Counted from the stretch's first letter, positions 52,485-62,109 are shown. The stretch is DNA of 64,000 nt from Terriglobia bacterium (GCA_035712365.1 DASTAW010000039.1:1-64000); one strand, 5' to 3'. Numbers and translations: made by a program. The notes: generated by a model not told the origin, from the letters alone.

Positions 52485-53276
52485 TCAGGCGCGCGCGGCC
52501 GGCCGCTCAACCTTGGTAATCGACTTCTGCATTGCAACCAATTGCTGAATGGCCGGCCGTGCCAACTCAATCAGCCCGGTCATATCCTCGTTGCCAAAGG
52601 GCAGACCTTCAGCCGTTGCCTGCACTTCCACAAAGCGGCCCGAACCCGTCATCACGACGTTCATATCGACCTCGGCGCTGGAGTCTTCTGAATAATCGAG
52701 GTCGAGCAGTGTTTCTTTCCGGATAATCCCCACGCTGATGGCGGCCACGAAATCGTTTAATGGAATTTCAGAGATCACCTTCTGTTCCTTGAGCTTCCTG
52801 AGCGCGAGCGCGAGCGCGACCATGGCGCCGGTGATGGACGCTGTGCGCGTGCCGCCGTCGGCGCGAATGACGTCACAATCGATCCAGACGGTCCGCTCTC
52901 CCAGTTTCTCGAGGTTTACGACGGCGCGCAGAGACCGGCCGATCAATCTCTGGATTTCCATCGTACGGCCACTGGGCCGGCCGCGGGTTACCTCGCGGGG
53001 AGTTCGGATTTCAGTCGCCCGAGGGATCATGGCGTATTCGCTTGATATCCAGCCTTTGCCCGTACCTTTCAGGAAGGCGGGCACTCCTGATTCCACCGAT
53101 GCCGTGCAAATCACCCGGGTTTCGCCCAGACGCATCAACGCTGAGCCTTCGGCGCTGGAGATGAAGCCGGGGATGATTTCGACGGGCCGGATCTCTGTCG
53201 CATTCCGGTGGCCGGCCCGCACGAGTTTCCCGCCGGAATAGAGGAGGCCCGAAAGCGGCTTGGGTGTAGAGGACAT
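52485..53276 (-). CDS. rph: Ribonuclease PH
   Basis: 263 residues. Phosphorolytic core: GSALMRLGETRVICTASVES, KGTGKGWISSEYAMIPRATE, the Arg-rich RGRPSGRTMEIQRLIGRSLR, WIDCDVIRADGGTRTASITG and DLDYSEDSSAEVDMNVVMTG, all typical of RNase PH. It trims tRNA 3' ends using phosphate. AGGAG precedes ATG 53276. An ~18-residue N-terminal extension carries no motif. In operon with gerM and the amidase. Confidence 0.95.
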   Translation of the reverse strand: MSSTPKPLSGLLYSGGKLVRAGHRNATEIRPVEIIPGFISSAEGSALMRLGETRVICTASVESGVPAFLKGTGKGWISSEYAMIPRATEIRTPREVTRGRPSGRTMEIQRLIGRSLRAVVNLEKLGERTVWIDCDVIRADGGTRTASITGAMVALALALRKLKEQKVISEIPLNDFVAAISVGIIRKETLLDLDYSEDSSAEVDMNVVMTGSGRFVEVQATAEGLPFGNEDMTGLIELARPAIQQLVAMQKSITKVERPAARA

Positions 53277-53289
53277 AACTTCTCCTGGT

Positions 53290-53895
53290 TTATTGTGTCT
53301 GAGCAATCAATGACGGCTCAGGAGCGAAATTGCCGGTCAGGTCGATGTGGCCGTCAAGAGTCTGGACTTCCTCGCCCTGTACAAGGAACCTTACCTCCTT
53401 CAACTGAGCGATGTTGGCGCAGAGCGAGTCCACAATGGAATAAATGGCCAGGTTTTCACTTTCAATTCCCGGTTGAAAGTCCGCCAGAGCTTCCTGTGAA
53501 AGGTCGATGATGGCGGTCCCATCCTGCGAGAGGAAGACGGCCCTTACGGTTGTGGACGGTGAAAGGGCCGTGCCGTGCCCCTGGTGCGAACCTTCGATGA
53601 GGGCCAGAAGGATCTGCCGCACGGCCGTAATGTTATCTGAAGAGAGCTTCAATGACCGCGTCTCCGGCAGCAGATTTCCCGCCGCATAGGAGGGAAAATA
53701 AAGCGTGATGGTCTGCGCCTGGCCTCCGGATTGCTGCAGGGCCTCCTCGTTCAATTGCGTTCGCGCGGTCTGTTCAGAACGCAAGGTGCTCTCGGCGGTT
53801 GGGGCGAGGTGGCGCCGAAGGGTCCCAAGATAATAAATTCCCGCTGCCAGGACGACTGCGATAACAATGGTCAATATCAGCGCGCGCTGGGACAT
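53290..53895 (-). CDS. GerMN-domain (spore germination GerM-like) membrane protein
   Basis: 201 residues. An N-terminal anchor helix (LILTIVIAVVLAAGIYYLGT) is followed by a periplasmic GerMN domain (~60-190): ITLYFPSYAAGNLLPETRSL, ILLALIEGSHQGHGTALSPS, AVFLSQDGTAIIDLSQEA, IYSIVDSLCANIAQLKEVRF and DGHIDLTGNF. GerMN domains are thought to bind cell-wall glycan. The organism need not sporulate: the gerM-amidase-rph-rdgB cluster is common in non-sporulating Acidobacteria and Deltaproteobacteria. It starts three bases after the amidase gene. Confidence 0.85.
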   Translation of the reverse strand: MSQRALILTIVIAVVLAAGIYYLGTLRRHLAPTAESTLRSEQTARTQLNEEALQQSGGQAQTITLYFPSYAAGNLLPETRSLKLSSDNITAVRQILLALIEGSHQGHGTALSPSTTVRAVFLSQDGTAIIDLSQEALADFQPGIESENLAIYSIVDSLCANIAQLKEVRFLVQGEEVQTLDGHIDLTGNFAPEPSLIAQTQ

Positions 53896-53897
53896 GG

Positions 53898-55424
53898 TTA
53901 CTGTCGCCCTCCTGTAATCGCGCCGACGGCCGCAACGATCGCTTCGCTGATCTGCTGCTGGAAGGCTGGGTTGGTGAGCGCGGCGGAATCGCTCTGCGGC
54001 GAAAGGCTTCCGACTTCAATGGCCACAGCAGGCGCGGCGATGCTCTGCAAAACCCTCATGGGAACTTCCATGGGTGGAGTGGACGCCACCTTCGTGGTCC
54101 TTTCGAGGTCCTGCTGCAACTCCTGCGCGAGACGGTTGCTCTGGTTCATATAGCGAAGTTGCACTTTATCCCAATTGATAAAAAGGGGCTGCGGGTCCGG
54201 GCCGGTGGTCATGGCGAGCGGCGAGGAAGGGCGGTAACTGTACACCATCACGCGGGGAGTCGATTGTCCAAGTTCGCCCGCATGGAACGAAATGAAAGCG
54301 ACGGGATGCGCGATGTTGGCTTCCGCGGCGCGTTGGTCGAAGCCGACATTCACGTCGCTGGTGCGAGTGAGGACAACCCGGTACTTGCCGGTGGCCTGGA
54401 GCGCTTTCTGCGCCTGGGCCGCAAGGCGCGCCGTCAGGTTCTTCTCAAGCATGCCGTCTTTTCCCTGCGCCCCAAGGTCGGAGCCACCGTGTCCCGCATC
54501 AAGCACCACGGCCGGCAGCGAAGGGATGGCCGGCGCCACCGCGGGACCCCCCGCCTGGGGCGGGACTGCGGCGGGAGGTTTGCCCGGAACGGGGGCAGCA
54601 GCAACCGGCGGCTGAGATGGCGCCGGGGCCTGCTGCGCCACTGTTGCGCCTGGCTTTATGACAGTGGCAATCAGCACCTTGCCGCCTTCTCCAAGTTTGG
54701 GGTAGAAGTCAAAGCCTGCCGCTGAAGGAGTCACAATCAGCTTGGGCAGCCCGTCGTGGTCGTCGAATTTCACCTGCGAAACGTAGGGATTGCTGAAATC
54801 GAAGCTGGACTCAACGGGCTCGACGGGATTATTGCCCAGGTAGAGAATCCACTTCCCGTTCTGTGCCGCCGTGCGAAGGTTAACCTGCTCCGTAAATTGA
54901 ATGGTGAGCTGCGCGCCTGCCTGGAGCGGTGACAGGTGGAGGGTGAAGGAATTCGGCCGCATCCCACCCACAAAAATGCGGTTCTCGCCCCGCTTGTACT
55001 CGACGGTCTGGTTGATGATCGTGGGAAGGACGGTGGTCACAAAATCCACCGGCGCCATCCACGCTCCATCCATGAAACGAACGGGCTGGGCCAGCTTGAC
55101 GCGGGCGTTGTTCAGCCTGACCGTAGGGTTGTTATCCTGCAGCCTGATGTGCGTGCCGTTGAACCGCAACTCCAGGGCCTTCCTCCTGTTTTTCAGGTCC
55201 TCGATGGTGCCGAAGAGGTTCAGGACCGGGAGCACGGGAAGATACTGGGCGTTGCCGTAAGTTCGAGTCTGAAGGATGGATCGAGACTTCGGGAAGTAGA
55301 AAACAAAACTGTCGCTTCGGCCAAGGCGGGGAGCAAACAACAGGAGCATTCCGACGACTGCCACCAGCAGCAGCCAGCGGAAGGAACGGAACCTGCGATT
55401 GTGGTGCTTAACCAAAGATTTCAC
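53898..55424 (-). CDS. N-acetylmuramoyl-L-alanine amidase with AMIN-like domain
   Basis: 508 residues. An N-terminal hydrophobic signal/anchor (WLLLVAVVGMLLLFAPRLG) is followed by a copper-amine-oxidase-N-like/AMIN region (~45-250). A Pro/Ala linker (~255-300) leads to Amidase_3 (~305-505). The zinc site is intact: VVLDAGHGGSDLGAQG, the Glu in LEKNLTARLA, FISFHAGE and the catalytic Glu in VAIEVGSLSPQSD. It cleaves the stem peptide from peptidoglycan during daughter-cell separation. First gene of the operon to gerM, rph and rdgB. Confidence 0.9.
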   Translation of the reverse strand: MKSLVKHHNRRFRSFRWLLLVAVVGMLLLFAPRLGRSDSFVFYFPKSRSILQTRTYGNAQYLPVLPVLNLFGTIEDLKNRRKALELRFNGTHIRLQDNNPTVRLNNARVKLAQPVRFMDGAWMAPVDFVTTVLPTIINQTVEYKRGENRIFVGGMRPNSFTLHLSPLQAGAQLTIQFTEQVNLRTAAQNGKWILYLGNNPVEPVESSFDFSNPYVSQVKFDDHDGLPKLIVTPSAAGFDFYPKLGEGGKVLIATVIKPGATVAQQAPAPSQPPVAAAPVPGKPPAAVPPQAGGPAVAPAIPSLPAVVLDAGHGGSDLGAQGKDGMLEKNLTARLAAQAQKALQATGKYRVVLTRTSDVNVGFDQRAAEANIAHPVAFISFHAGELGQSTPRVMVYSYRPSSPLAMTTGPDPQPLFINWDKVQLRYMNQSNRLAQELQQDLERTTKVASTPPMEVPMRVLQSIAAPAVAIEVGSLSPQSDSAALTNPAFQQQISEAIVAAVGAITGGRQ

Positions 55425-55552
55425 GCGCTGTAGGGTTCCCGTGGCAGGGCAAACCCAGAGGGGTCACCCGTGCCAATCTGATATTTTAGTCGAACTTTTC
55501 CCAAGCTTGCAATTGCGCGGGGCCGCCTCCGCGCGCGCTTGTCCCAGTCGTT

Positions 55553-56155
55553 TTAATGGGCTGCGCCCAGCGAATAGTTGTGAGCATCTCCGACCGCACC
55601 CACGCCAATGTGGACGATGGAAATCCACCGCTCCAGCTTATGATGGCCCGTCCGGTGCAGCCAATAGGAAACTCCGATCGAGGCCAGCGTCCCCGCAGCC
55701 TCGATGCCAGCGAAGAGCGGCCTGTTGTCCACGATGCTGTTGGTTAACAGCACCTCGGTGTTGCCCTGGCTCCGGAAATGCTGCGTCGAGGTGTAATCGA
55801 GCGCGCGAACCGCCGCCACACCAACAAACAGCGCCAGGTTGGTCCTGTCAAAGAAGCGGTGCGTTTTCCTGGGAGGTATCGCCGGTTCGACCTGCACCTG
55901 CGGGTCCAGCATAACATGGGGTTTCGTCTGGCCCTGCTGGGCCCGAACCAGGCAGGGCGCAATTCCCATGCCGAGGGTGAAAAACAGAACAGCCGCCGCG
56001 GCTCCCGGCGATCCCCAGAGTCGCGGCCAGCGTTCCGCCAAACTCTTGACTTCACCCTGCAGCGCCCGGGATTCGTGGTCTTTCACCGCTCCACCATCAG
56101 GCAGCGCACGGGCAAGTTCTGCTGCCCAGCCACGGGTCCCTTCGCGGGCGCGCAC
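55553..56155 (-). CDS. Hypothetical membrane protein
   Basis: Up to 200 residues; start uncertain (GTG 56155, or TTG 56044 just before the signal-like segment). After the hydrophobic AAAAVLFFTLGMGIAPCLVRAQ comes a mature part with two or three weak helices: NLALFVGVAAVRALDYTSTQ, PLFAGIEAAGTLASIGVSYW and ISIVHIGVGAVGDAHNYSLG. His and Asp residues recur in these helices. It resembles hypothetical inner-membrane proteins of Acidobacteria; no function can be given. Confidence 0.55.
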   Translation of the reverse strand: MRAREGTRGWAAELARALPDGGAVKDHESRALQGEVKSLAERWPRLWGSPGAAAAVLFFTLGMGIAPCLVRAQQGQTKPHVMLDPQVQVEPAIPPRKTHRFFDRTNLALFVGVAAVRALDYTSTQHFRSQGNTEVLLTNSIVDNRPLFAGIEAAGTLASIGVSYWLHRTGHHKLERWISIVHIGVGAVGDAHNYSLGAAH

Positions 56156-56289
56156 TTTGAGGATTGGCAGTCGGTGATAAACAAATCATCAATCATGATT
56201 CCGTTGAAGGTGCGGGCCGCAGCGGGGCGAGAGGCTTTTGCCAACCGCTGCCTGTCACAAGGCGAGCATTTTTGGCTGTCCTGTATTTT

Positions 56290-56520
56290 CAATGACATAG
56301 CCAGCTTCGTTTTTCGGTTCGTTCCGGTTTGTCTTTTCCACAGGCACGTTTTTTCAACAACTTCTCCGCTTTGTTTTCCGGTTTGTTCCGGTTTGTTTTT
56401 GGCCAATTTCTGTTTGTTTTCAGCAACTTCTCCGGTTCGTTTTTCAAAAAACGTGTTTTTTTGTCCCATTTGCCTCAAAACCAGCGCGAAAATGGCTTTT
56501 TGAGGATTGCAAAAATTCGC
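56290..56520. repeat. T-rich, low-GC repeat tract
   Basis: About 230 bases strongly biased to T on the plus strand. It is built from repeated words: ttccggtttgtt, aacttctccgctttg, cagcaacttctccggttcg and gtttttc. Two longer units (caacttctccg followed by t/g-rich words) are about 65 bases apart. An open frame on the minus strand (56083-56478) would encode a Lys/Thr/Gln-rich protein but is probably a by-product of the repeats. Base use is very different from the neighbouring genes. Confidence 0.55.
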
Positions 56521-56763
56521 TCGTCACCGACACGCATTCGTAACCCGCTACTGAGCAAACCGCCGGCCCAACCATGGACCGCGCGCTACGCACACCACGC
56601 TCCACTCCCTGCTCCTGCACCGTAACGTTCGCTGTTTTAACCTGGCGGATTTTGTCTGTCCCACTGCAAGACGCGCGCCCGGCCCCGCGCCTTACCGGGA
56701 AGAATTAGCTAAGGTTACCATACCTAGCCTACTAAAGTCAAGCAAAATCGGCGGGAGAGGCTC

Positions 56764-56797
56764 GAAGTCAGGAGCCAGGAGCCAGAAGTCAGGAGGG
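56764..56797. repeat. Short tandem repeat (gaagtcaggagcca units)
   Basis: gaagtcaggagccaggagcc followed by agaagtcaggagg, tandem copies of a 7-14 base unit in non-coding DNA. This unit type is a frequent intergenic filler in acidobacterial genomes (general knowledge, not tested here). Confidence 0.5.
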
Positions 56798-56873
56798 GCG
56801 GGTCAGTCCTGTGGAATTTCCCGATGATTGCTTCAGCGGCTGAAGCCGTCAGAATGGAGGCACGGCGAATGTC

Positions 56874-57002
56874 GGGGCTGAAGAGTCTGCGTGGCAACAT
56901 AAGTGGGCTACTAGAAATCAATAAGTTACAAGGATGCCTTGGCCCGCAAGTTGTTGATTCCTCGTTGCGGCTTCGAGTTCTCACGCAGACTCTTTCAGCC
57001 CC
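56874..57002. repeat. Hairpin element with 20-bp inverted arms
   Basis: ggggctgaagagtctgcgtg (56874-56893) and cacgcagactctttcagccc with one more c (56982-57002) are inverted repeats differing by a single inserted base, separated by about 88 bases. It lies directly downstream of the DUF255 gene stop (57044, minus strand), so it could act as a terminator or be a MITE-like repeat. Confidence 0.6.
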
Positions 57003-57043
57003 TGAAGTGCAGCCAGCCAAAGCTCCGAGCCCTGGGGAAGCCT

Positions 57044-59212
57044 TCAAGGTTTGGGGAACGTCCTGCTCTCTTCGAGCAAGCGTGCTGCTTGCGCGGGATC
57101 GGAAGTGGGGAGTTTGCAGGCGTAGTTCTGGCAGACATAAGCGGTGGCCTTGCCGCCGATGGGATGCATGCCGGCGATGAAGGGAAGCCATCCGGCAAGC
57201 TGCTTGCCATCTGCGCCATCCACGAGGAAGAGGACCTTGTTGGGCAGGTACCGCTGGTACACCACGGCCAGCAGTTCCTGTGTGTCCTGCCGGGAGGGAT
57301 CGCCGGCGATGACAACCTGCAGTGGATTCGAGAGGGCGAAGTCCACGGCGCAAATCATCTGGGGGAGGGTTTCCGGAGCGTGCTCGATCTGGCGGCTGAA
57401 GGCGGCGAAGACCTGATCGGCTTTTTCGCGCCAGTCCGGGCGGTTGGCCATTTCGACGAGCCGCAGCAGATTCATGGCAGCAACGGAATTGGCGGAAGGC
57501 TCGGCGCCGTCGTAAGCGTCCCGCATTCTCACCAGGATGGACTTGTCGTTCTGGGTGGTTTGGAAATAGCCGCCGCCCTGGTCATCCCAGAAGAGGTGGT
57601 CCTGGGTTTCCTCGAGTCGAATGGCCCAGGTAAGGTCCGAGAGGCGGAATGAGGTTTCGTACAGATCGAGCAATCCCTGGATGAGGCCGGTGTAGTCATC
57701 CAGAAACCCGCTGATTCCCACCTCGCCCTCACGGTAGCGGCGCATCAACAGACCAGTCTGGTCATCGTAGAGCTTGGACTTGATAAAATCCGCCGCGCCC
57801 TGTGCCGCCTGGACGTAGGCAGGCTCGCCGAGCGCCTGTCCGGCGCGCGCGAAAGCAGAAATCATCAGGCCGTTCCAGGAAGTCAGAACTTTGTCATCCA
57901 GAGGGGGGCGCGGGCGCTGGTCGCGGGCCGCAAGCAGCCTGCTTCGGGCATCGGCGAGCGTGGCGCGGATTTCTTCAGGAGACTTGCCAAACTGTTTTGC
58001 GGCTTCCTCGACGGAATGCGCCACCTGGAGAATGTTCTTCCCCGTGAACTCCCCCTGGGGATCGTTCTGCGGGGCGACGTTGCCGTCGGGCGCAACGTCA
58101 TAGGCGTAGTCAAAAATCTTGGCTGCATCCGGGCCCAGAACTTGTTCGATCTCGCCGGCAGTCCACAGATAGAACGCTCCCTCGCCGTGTTCGGGCCTGT
58201 CTTTTTCAATCTGGCTGTCAGCGTCTTCGGCGCTGAAAAATCCTCCCTGCGCGCTGCGCATATCGCGCAGGACGTAGTCGAGAACGTCGCGCGCGATGCC
58301 CGCGTAAAACGGGTCGTGCGTGATCTGGTAAGCATCGAGATAGGCGATGGCCAGTTGCGCCTGGTCATAGAGCATTTTTTCGAAGTGCGGCACGTGCCAC
58401 TTTGCGTCCACCGAGTAACGGTGAAAACCGCCGCCCAGGTGGTCGTGGATGCCGCCGTCCGCCATGGCGTGCAAGGTGTTCAGAGTCATCTGGAGCGCGG
58501 GCTGGTCGCCGCTGCGGACGTGATAGCGCAGAAGAAAGTTGAAGACCACCGGCCGCGGAAACTTGGGCGCGCCGCCGAAGCCGCCATTCGCGGGATCGTA
58601 ACCTGACTTGATCTGCTGATAGGCGTTGCTGAGGGTTGCGTCCGTGATGTTCGCTTTCCCGGGCGAGGGCGCGTTGACGGATTTTTCAAGATGCTCCACC
58701 ACATCGGCAGCGGATTGTTCAATGCGCGCGTTATCTTTCTTCCACGCCTCGGCAACCCGCTCGAGGACGGTGCTGAAGCCCGGGCGCCCGTAGCGGTCAA
58801 CGGGAGGCCAGTAGGTGCCGCCGAAAAAGGGTTTGAGGTCGGGTGTGAGGAAAACGGACATCGGCCAGCCCCCGCCGCCCGTAGTGGCTTGCACAAAGGT
58901 CATATAGACCTTGTCAACGTCCGGGCGCTCCTCGCGGTCCACTTTGATGTTCACAAAGTTCTCGTTCATGATGCGCGCGATTTCGGGGTTGGTGAACGAC
59001 TCGCGCTCCATCACGTGGCACCAGTGGCAGGTGGAGTAGCCGACGGAAAGAAAGATGGGCTTGTTTTCGCGCTTCGAGAGGTCAAAGGCTTGCTGGCCCC
59101 AGGGATACCAGTCCACGGGATTGTGGGCGTGCATCAGCAGATAGGGGCTGCTCTCGTGGATGAGATGGTTGGTGTAGTCGTGCGAAACCGGGTTTGCGCC
59201 AGCTTCGGCCAT
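57044..59212 (-). CDS. DUF255 thioredoxin-fold protein (YyaL/SSP411 family)
   Basis: 722 residues. The N-terminal thioredoxin-like DUF255 domain starts [20 protein letters not shown] and contains the redox-type motif [16 protein letters not shown] (CxxC as CHWC) and [12 protein letters not shown]. The rest (~200-700) is an (alpha/alpha) barrel like glycoside hydrolases/epimerases: [59 protein letters not shown]. The cellular role is not established. ATG 59212 has a strong AAAGGAG; a longer frame to TTG 59341 would add a membrane helix ([15 protein letters not shown]). Confidence 0.85.
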   Translation of the reverse strand: MAEAGANPVSHDYTNHLIHESSPYLLMHAHNPVDWYPWGQQAFDLSKRENKPIFLSVGYSTCHWCHVMERESFTNPEIARIMNENFVNIKVDREERPDVDKVYMTFVQATTGGGGWPMSVFLTPDLKPFFGGTYWPPVDRYGRPGFSTVLERVAEAWKKDNARIEQSAADVVEHLEKSVNAPSPGKANITDATLSNAYQQIKSGYDPANGGFGGAPKFPRPVVFNFLLRYHVRSGDQPALQMTLNTLHAMADGGIHDHLGGGFHRYSVDAKWHVPHFEKMLYDQAQLAIAYLDAYQITHDPFYAGIARDVLDYVLRDMRSAQGGFFSAEDADSQIEKDRPEHGEGAFYLWTAGEIEQVLGPDAAKIFDYAYDVAPDGNVAPQNDPQGEFTGKNILQVAHSVEEAAKQFGKSPEEIRATLADARSRLLAARDQRPRPPLDDKVLTSWNGLMISAFARAGQALGEPAYVQAAQGAADFIKSKLYDDQTGLLMRRYREGEVGISGFLDDYTGLIQGLLDLYETSFRLSDLTWAIRLEETQDHLFWDDQGGGYFQTTQNDKSILVRMRDAYDGAEPSANSVAAMNLLRLVEMANRPDWREKADQVFAAFSRQIEHAPETLPQMICAVDFALSNPLQVVIAGDPSRQDTQELLAVVYQRYLPNKVLFLVDGADGKQLAGWLPFIAGMHPIGGKATAYVCQNYACKLPTSDPAQAARLLEESRTFPKP

Positions 59213-59355
59213 GCTTCCAACTCCTTTCCTGATGGTGCCGGCCGAGGGACGCCAAAGCCACGCCGCGGCCGCCAGCGCAATGGCCAGTGCCAGAATCCAG
59301 CCTTTTTGCGGAGTGCCGATGCTCAGGTCCGGTCCCTTCAACCATTTATACGGTC

Positions 59356-59361
59356 ATTATA
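59356..59361 (-). promoter_or_regulatory. Possible -10 box for the DUF255 gene
   Basis: TATAAT on the minus strand, a perfect -10 match, about 145 bases before ATG 59212 but only about 15 bases before TTG 59341. The -35 region (ATCTTC) is poor. Confidence 0.4.
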
Positions 59362-59485
59362 TCGAGAATGACGGACATGAAGATATCATGCGGGGAACCG
59401 ATCACCCGACCGCAAGAGATGAGCCGAACAATAGCGATGTTGGGACCCTGGTAAATCCGGGCGCGCGGGACCTGGGCAATCAGGG

Positions 59486-60244
59486 CTACAGATAACGCCG
59501 GAACCACTCGACGGTCTGCTCGATCACCGCAGATTCCCAGGCGATGGAGGTGAAGGTGTGGTCGGCGCCGGGGATGATGACTTTCTGCTTGATGATGGCG
59601 CCCGACGCCTGCAAAAAATCTCCTGCGTGGGAGAGTGGAACGGTGTCATCCTTGCCGGGATGAATGATACGCATGGGCTTTCGAAACCGGCGGATGGCCT
59701 TGAGCGGATCGACTTTGGCGGCCTCCCTTACGAAGCGGGCGGAGATGAGGCGGGCATCGTATTCAAAATCGCCGGTGGGCGATGGTTTCCCCAGGCTGCC
59801 GGGTAGCTGCTGGAGAATTGCCGGATGCGCCACGGCACTCCACAGGACCAGAGCTTTGGCGTCTGCTGCGGGCGCGACACAGGCTGCCACGCAGCCTCCC
59901 AGAGAAAGCCCGCACAGTCCCAGCCTGCCCGCGTCGATCCCTTTTTGCCGGTGCATGAAACGGACGGCGGACCGGGCATCGGCGATTTCGCTCTGGAGAG
60001 TGGCTTCGCAAAAGCTCCCATCCGATTCGCCTGAACCATAGAAATCAAACCGCAGGCTGGCAATCCCCTGGCCCGCCAGGGCGCGGGCGCACTTGATAAA
60101 AATCCAATGGGATTCCATCCGATCGCCGGTGAAGCCATGGAAAAAGACGACCGCGGGTAACCTGCCGCGGCCGCTGGCCGGCCGATGGAGCATGCCGCGC
60201 AGCAATTTGCGCCGCGCATTGGAAAATTGGACAAGAGTTTCCAT
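59486..60244 (-). CDS. Alpha/beta hydrolase (acyl-peptide hydrolase/BAAT-like)
   Basis: 252 residues, cytoplasmic. Canonical hydrolase fold: VVFFHGFTGDRMESHWIF (oxyanion loop), SLRFDFYGSGESDG, nucleophile elbow LGLCGLSLGGCVAACVAP, Asp in IIHPGKDDTVPLSH and His in IPGADHTFTS. Such enzymes act as esterases or thioesterases; substrate unknown. It lies downstream of the rhodanese and aldo/keto reductase genes on the same strand but about 125 bases away. Confidence 0.8.
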   Translation of the reverse strand: METLVQFSNARRKLLRGMLHRPASGRGRLPAVVFFHGFTGDRMESHWIFIKCARALAGQGIASLRFDFYGSGESDGSFCEATLQSEIADARSAVRFMHRQKGIDAGRLGLCGLSLGGCVAACVAPAADAKALVLWSAVAHPAILQQLPGSLGKPSPTGDFEYDARLISARFVREAAKVDPLKAIRRFRKPMRIIHPGKDDTVPLSHAGDFLQASGAIIKQKVIIPGADHTFTSIAWESAVIEQTVEWFRRYL

Positions 60245-60369
60245 GAGCTTCTATGGCTTGCCAGACGTTTGTCTGATTTTCGGAACGGCAGTTTCTGCCG
60301 CAGGCGCTTTTCTCGCCACGGGTTGATCCTTCGCCTGCAATCGGAAAATGCCGGCCGTCCGCGGCATCT

Positions 60370-60801
60370 TCATTTTGAGCGGGGCGTTGCCTCCCCATTC
60401 TCGACCTTGTAACCATCTTTTTGCCAGGAAGCGATGCGGCAAAAAGACGTGGCCTGATAACCCATCTTCCTGAGTTCCAATGCGGCGCGGGAACTGCGTC
60501 CGCCGTGTTCGCACGTGGTGACGATGGTCGTTTCCTTTGAGACGTGCATTTCCCGGACTTTCGCGGCGAGGGTGTCAATCGGAACATTAACGGCTTCGGG
60601 TATATGCCCTTTGGCGTATTCTTCAGGCGTACGCACATCGAGCACCAGAACTTTTCCTTGTTGGCCGAGCATCGAGTGGAGGCGTTCTGCGGACGTCTCC
60701 GGCGCGCCGGAAGCGACCGATGGATGCTTCTGAGGCTGGGCAGCCAGCGAGGCTGTGAATACGCAGAGAACTGCGATTCCGGCGCTAACTTTAAGTTTCA
60801 T
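60370..60801 (-). CDS. Exported rhodanese-like sulfurtransferase
   Basis: 143 residues. A signal peptide (KVSAGIAVLCVFTASLAAQ) is followed by one rhodanese domain: VLVLDVRTPEEYAKGHIPEA, then VPIDTLAAKVRE and the active-site loop VTTCEHGGRSSRAA with catalytic Cys. The tail SWQKDGYKVENG fits the family. It is a periplasmic single-domain rhodanese able to move sulfane sulfur or act in redox. GGGAGGGAAAG precedes ATG 60801; the longer frame to 60897 overlaps the aldo/keto reductase gene. Confidence 0.85.
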   Translation of the reverse strand: MKLKVSAGIAVLCVFTASLAAQPQKHPSVASGAPETSAERLHSMLGQQGKVLVLDVRTPEEYAKGHIPEAVNVPIDTLAAKVREMHVSKETTIVTTCEHGGRSSRAALELRKMGYQATSFCRIASWQKDGYKVENGEATPRSK

Positions 60802-60823
60802 AACTTTCCCTCCCGCGCGTCCC

Positions 60824-61855
60824 CTAGCCAAGCCATTGGGGATTCTGATAAGTGCCGTCGTAGGTGTGCGAAGTCTTGAAAAGTTCGAGGCCTCCATTGG
60901 CCGCAGCCTTCGCTGTCCTTGTCAGCAGCGCGGCCAGCTCACTTTCGCTCATCGGCTTGAAAGTGCGCACGGCTTCAAGCCCCTGCTCCAGGCGGTCCAT
61001 TGATTCGCAGCCGTTGATCACGACAGAAGTGGGCAGGTTCATCGCGTAGTGCAGGCAATCGATGGCCGGAAGCACGTTGTTGCGGGGAATGGCCCCATCG
61101 GCCAGCGGCTTCATGCCCAGCACTCCGATGCCGTGTTTTACGCAGACCGGGACAACCTGATGCGCGAAACTGTGGTAATGCGCGTCGAGCACGTTCAGGG
61201 GCATCTGGACAGCGTCAAAGGTGAACCCATGATCGAATCCGGTGTTGAGCATCTTCAGGTGGATGGCCGGGTCCTTGTGTCCTGTGAAGCCGATATACCG
61301 CACCTTGCCCGCCTTGCGGGCGGCCAGCGCGGCCTCGAAGGCCCCGTTCGGCCCGAAGATGCGGTCCGGGTCGCCCATGCGAATCACCTCATGGAACTGG
61401 ATCAGGTCAATCACATCGGTCTGGAGGCGCTGCAAGGATTCGTGGAGCTGTTGTTCCCAGGCGCTTTTAACCTGAGAGTCAGTCTTGGTCATCAGAAAAA
61501 CTTTCTGCCGGTAACCGTCCTGGAGCGCTTTGCCCATGCGCATCTCGCTCGCGCCATTGTTATAGTCCCAGCAGTTGTCCATAAAAGTGACGCCGCGGTC
61601 GATGGACGTCCGGATCAGGTGAATGCTGTCCTGCTCGCTTGAATGCATTCCGATGTGATATCCGCCCAGCCCAAGCAGTGAAACCTTTTCTCCGCTGCGC
61701 CCCAGCGTCCGATAGATCATGCCTTGCGAATTTTGATCTGCCAAGGTCTTCTCCATTGCTGAGGGACCGAAGCTGCTCCCGGTTATTCCGGCGATCCCCA
61801 CAGCCATCCGGCCCAGGAAGTCTCTCCGTGTCGGTCTCTCTCGGTTATTGTTCAT
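60824..61855 (-). CDS. Tat-exported aldo/keto reductase
   Basis: 343 residues. TRRDFLGRMAVGIAGITG is a twin-arginine signal. The AKR barrel shows LGRSGEKVSLLGLGGYHIG, catalytic Asp/Tyr in FMDNCWDYNNGASEMRMG, Lys in VFLMTKTDSQ and His in LIQFHEVIRMG. RYIGFTGHKDPAIHL and the C-terminal TSVVINGCESMDRLEQ complete the NADP site. Since it leaves the cytoplasm folded, it must carry its cofactor. First gene of a minus-strand set with the rhodanese 22 bases later. Confidence 0.85.
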   Translation of the reverse strand: MNNNRERPTRRDFLGRMAVGIAGITGSSFGPSAMEKTLADQNSQGMIYRTLGRSGEKVSLLGLGGYHIGMHSSEQDSIHLIRTSIDRGVTFMDNCWDYNNGASEMRMGKALQDGYRQKVFLMTKTDSQVKSAWEQQLHESLQRLQTDVIDLIQFHEVIRMGDPDRIFGPNGAFEAALAARKAGKVRYIGFTGHKDPAIHLKMLNTGFDHGFTFDAVQMPLNVLDAHYHSFAHQVVPVCVKHGIGVLGMKPLADGAIPRNNVLPAIDCLHYAMNLPTSVVINGCESMDRLEQGLEAVRTFKPMSESELAALLTRTAKAAANGGLELFKTSHTYDGTYQNPQWLG

Positions 61856-62109
61856 GCGATGGCCCTCCTTGGTTGGGGATGGTCCCCGTAAGAGAATGCC
61901 ATTTTCCTGGTCGATTTTGAAATCATATCACGACTGCACGGCCTGTTCACCCGCCAATTGCCGCCGGGTTCCGGTAGCCTGCTATTTCGGAGAAAAGTGG
62001 TTATTTCCTTTTAAGCATCATAGGATTGGTGGTGATGGCGCAATGGCCCTGCCTCCGGGGACCGCGCAGACTGCGCCCATCCATCAAAACTCCCGATAAG
62101 GAGCCCCGT
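61856..62109. other. Divergent intergenic region
   Basis: 254 bases between the aldo/keto reductase (minus) and DUF421 (plus) genes. Frames here are artefacts. A promoter for each direction is expected; none is distinct. Confidence 0.35.

Noticed and set aside
54159-54725. Plus-strand open frame opposite the amidase gene
   Set aside because: Arg/Gly-rich antisense translation of the Pro/Ala linker and amidase domain; no support.
56083-56478. Lys/Thr/Gln-rich open frame on the minus strand
   Set aside because: It coincides with the T-rich repeat tract and has no conserved motif; best treated as a by-product of the repeats until tested.
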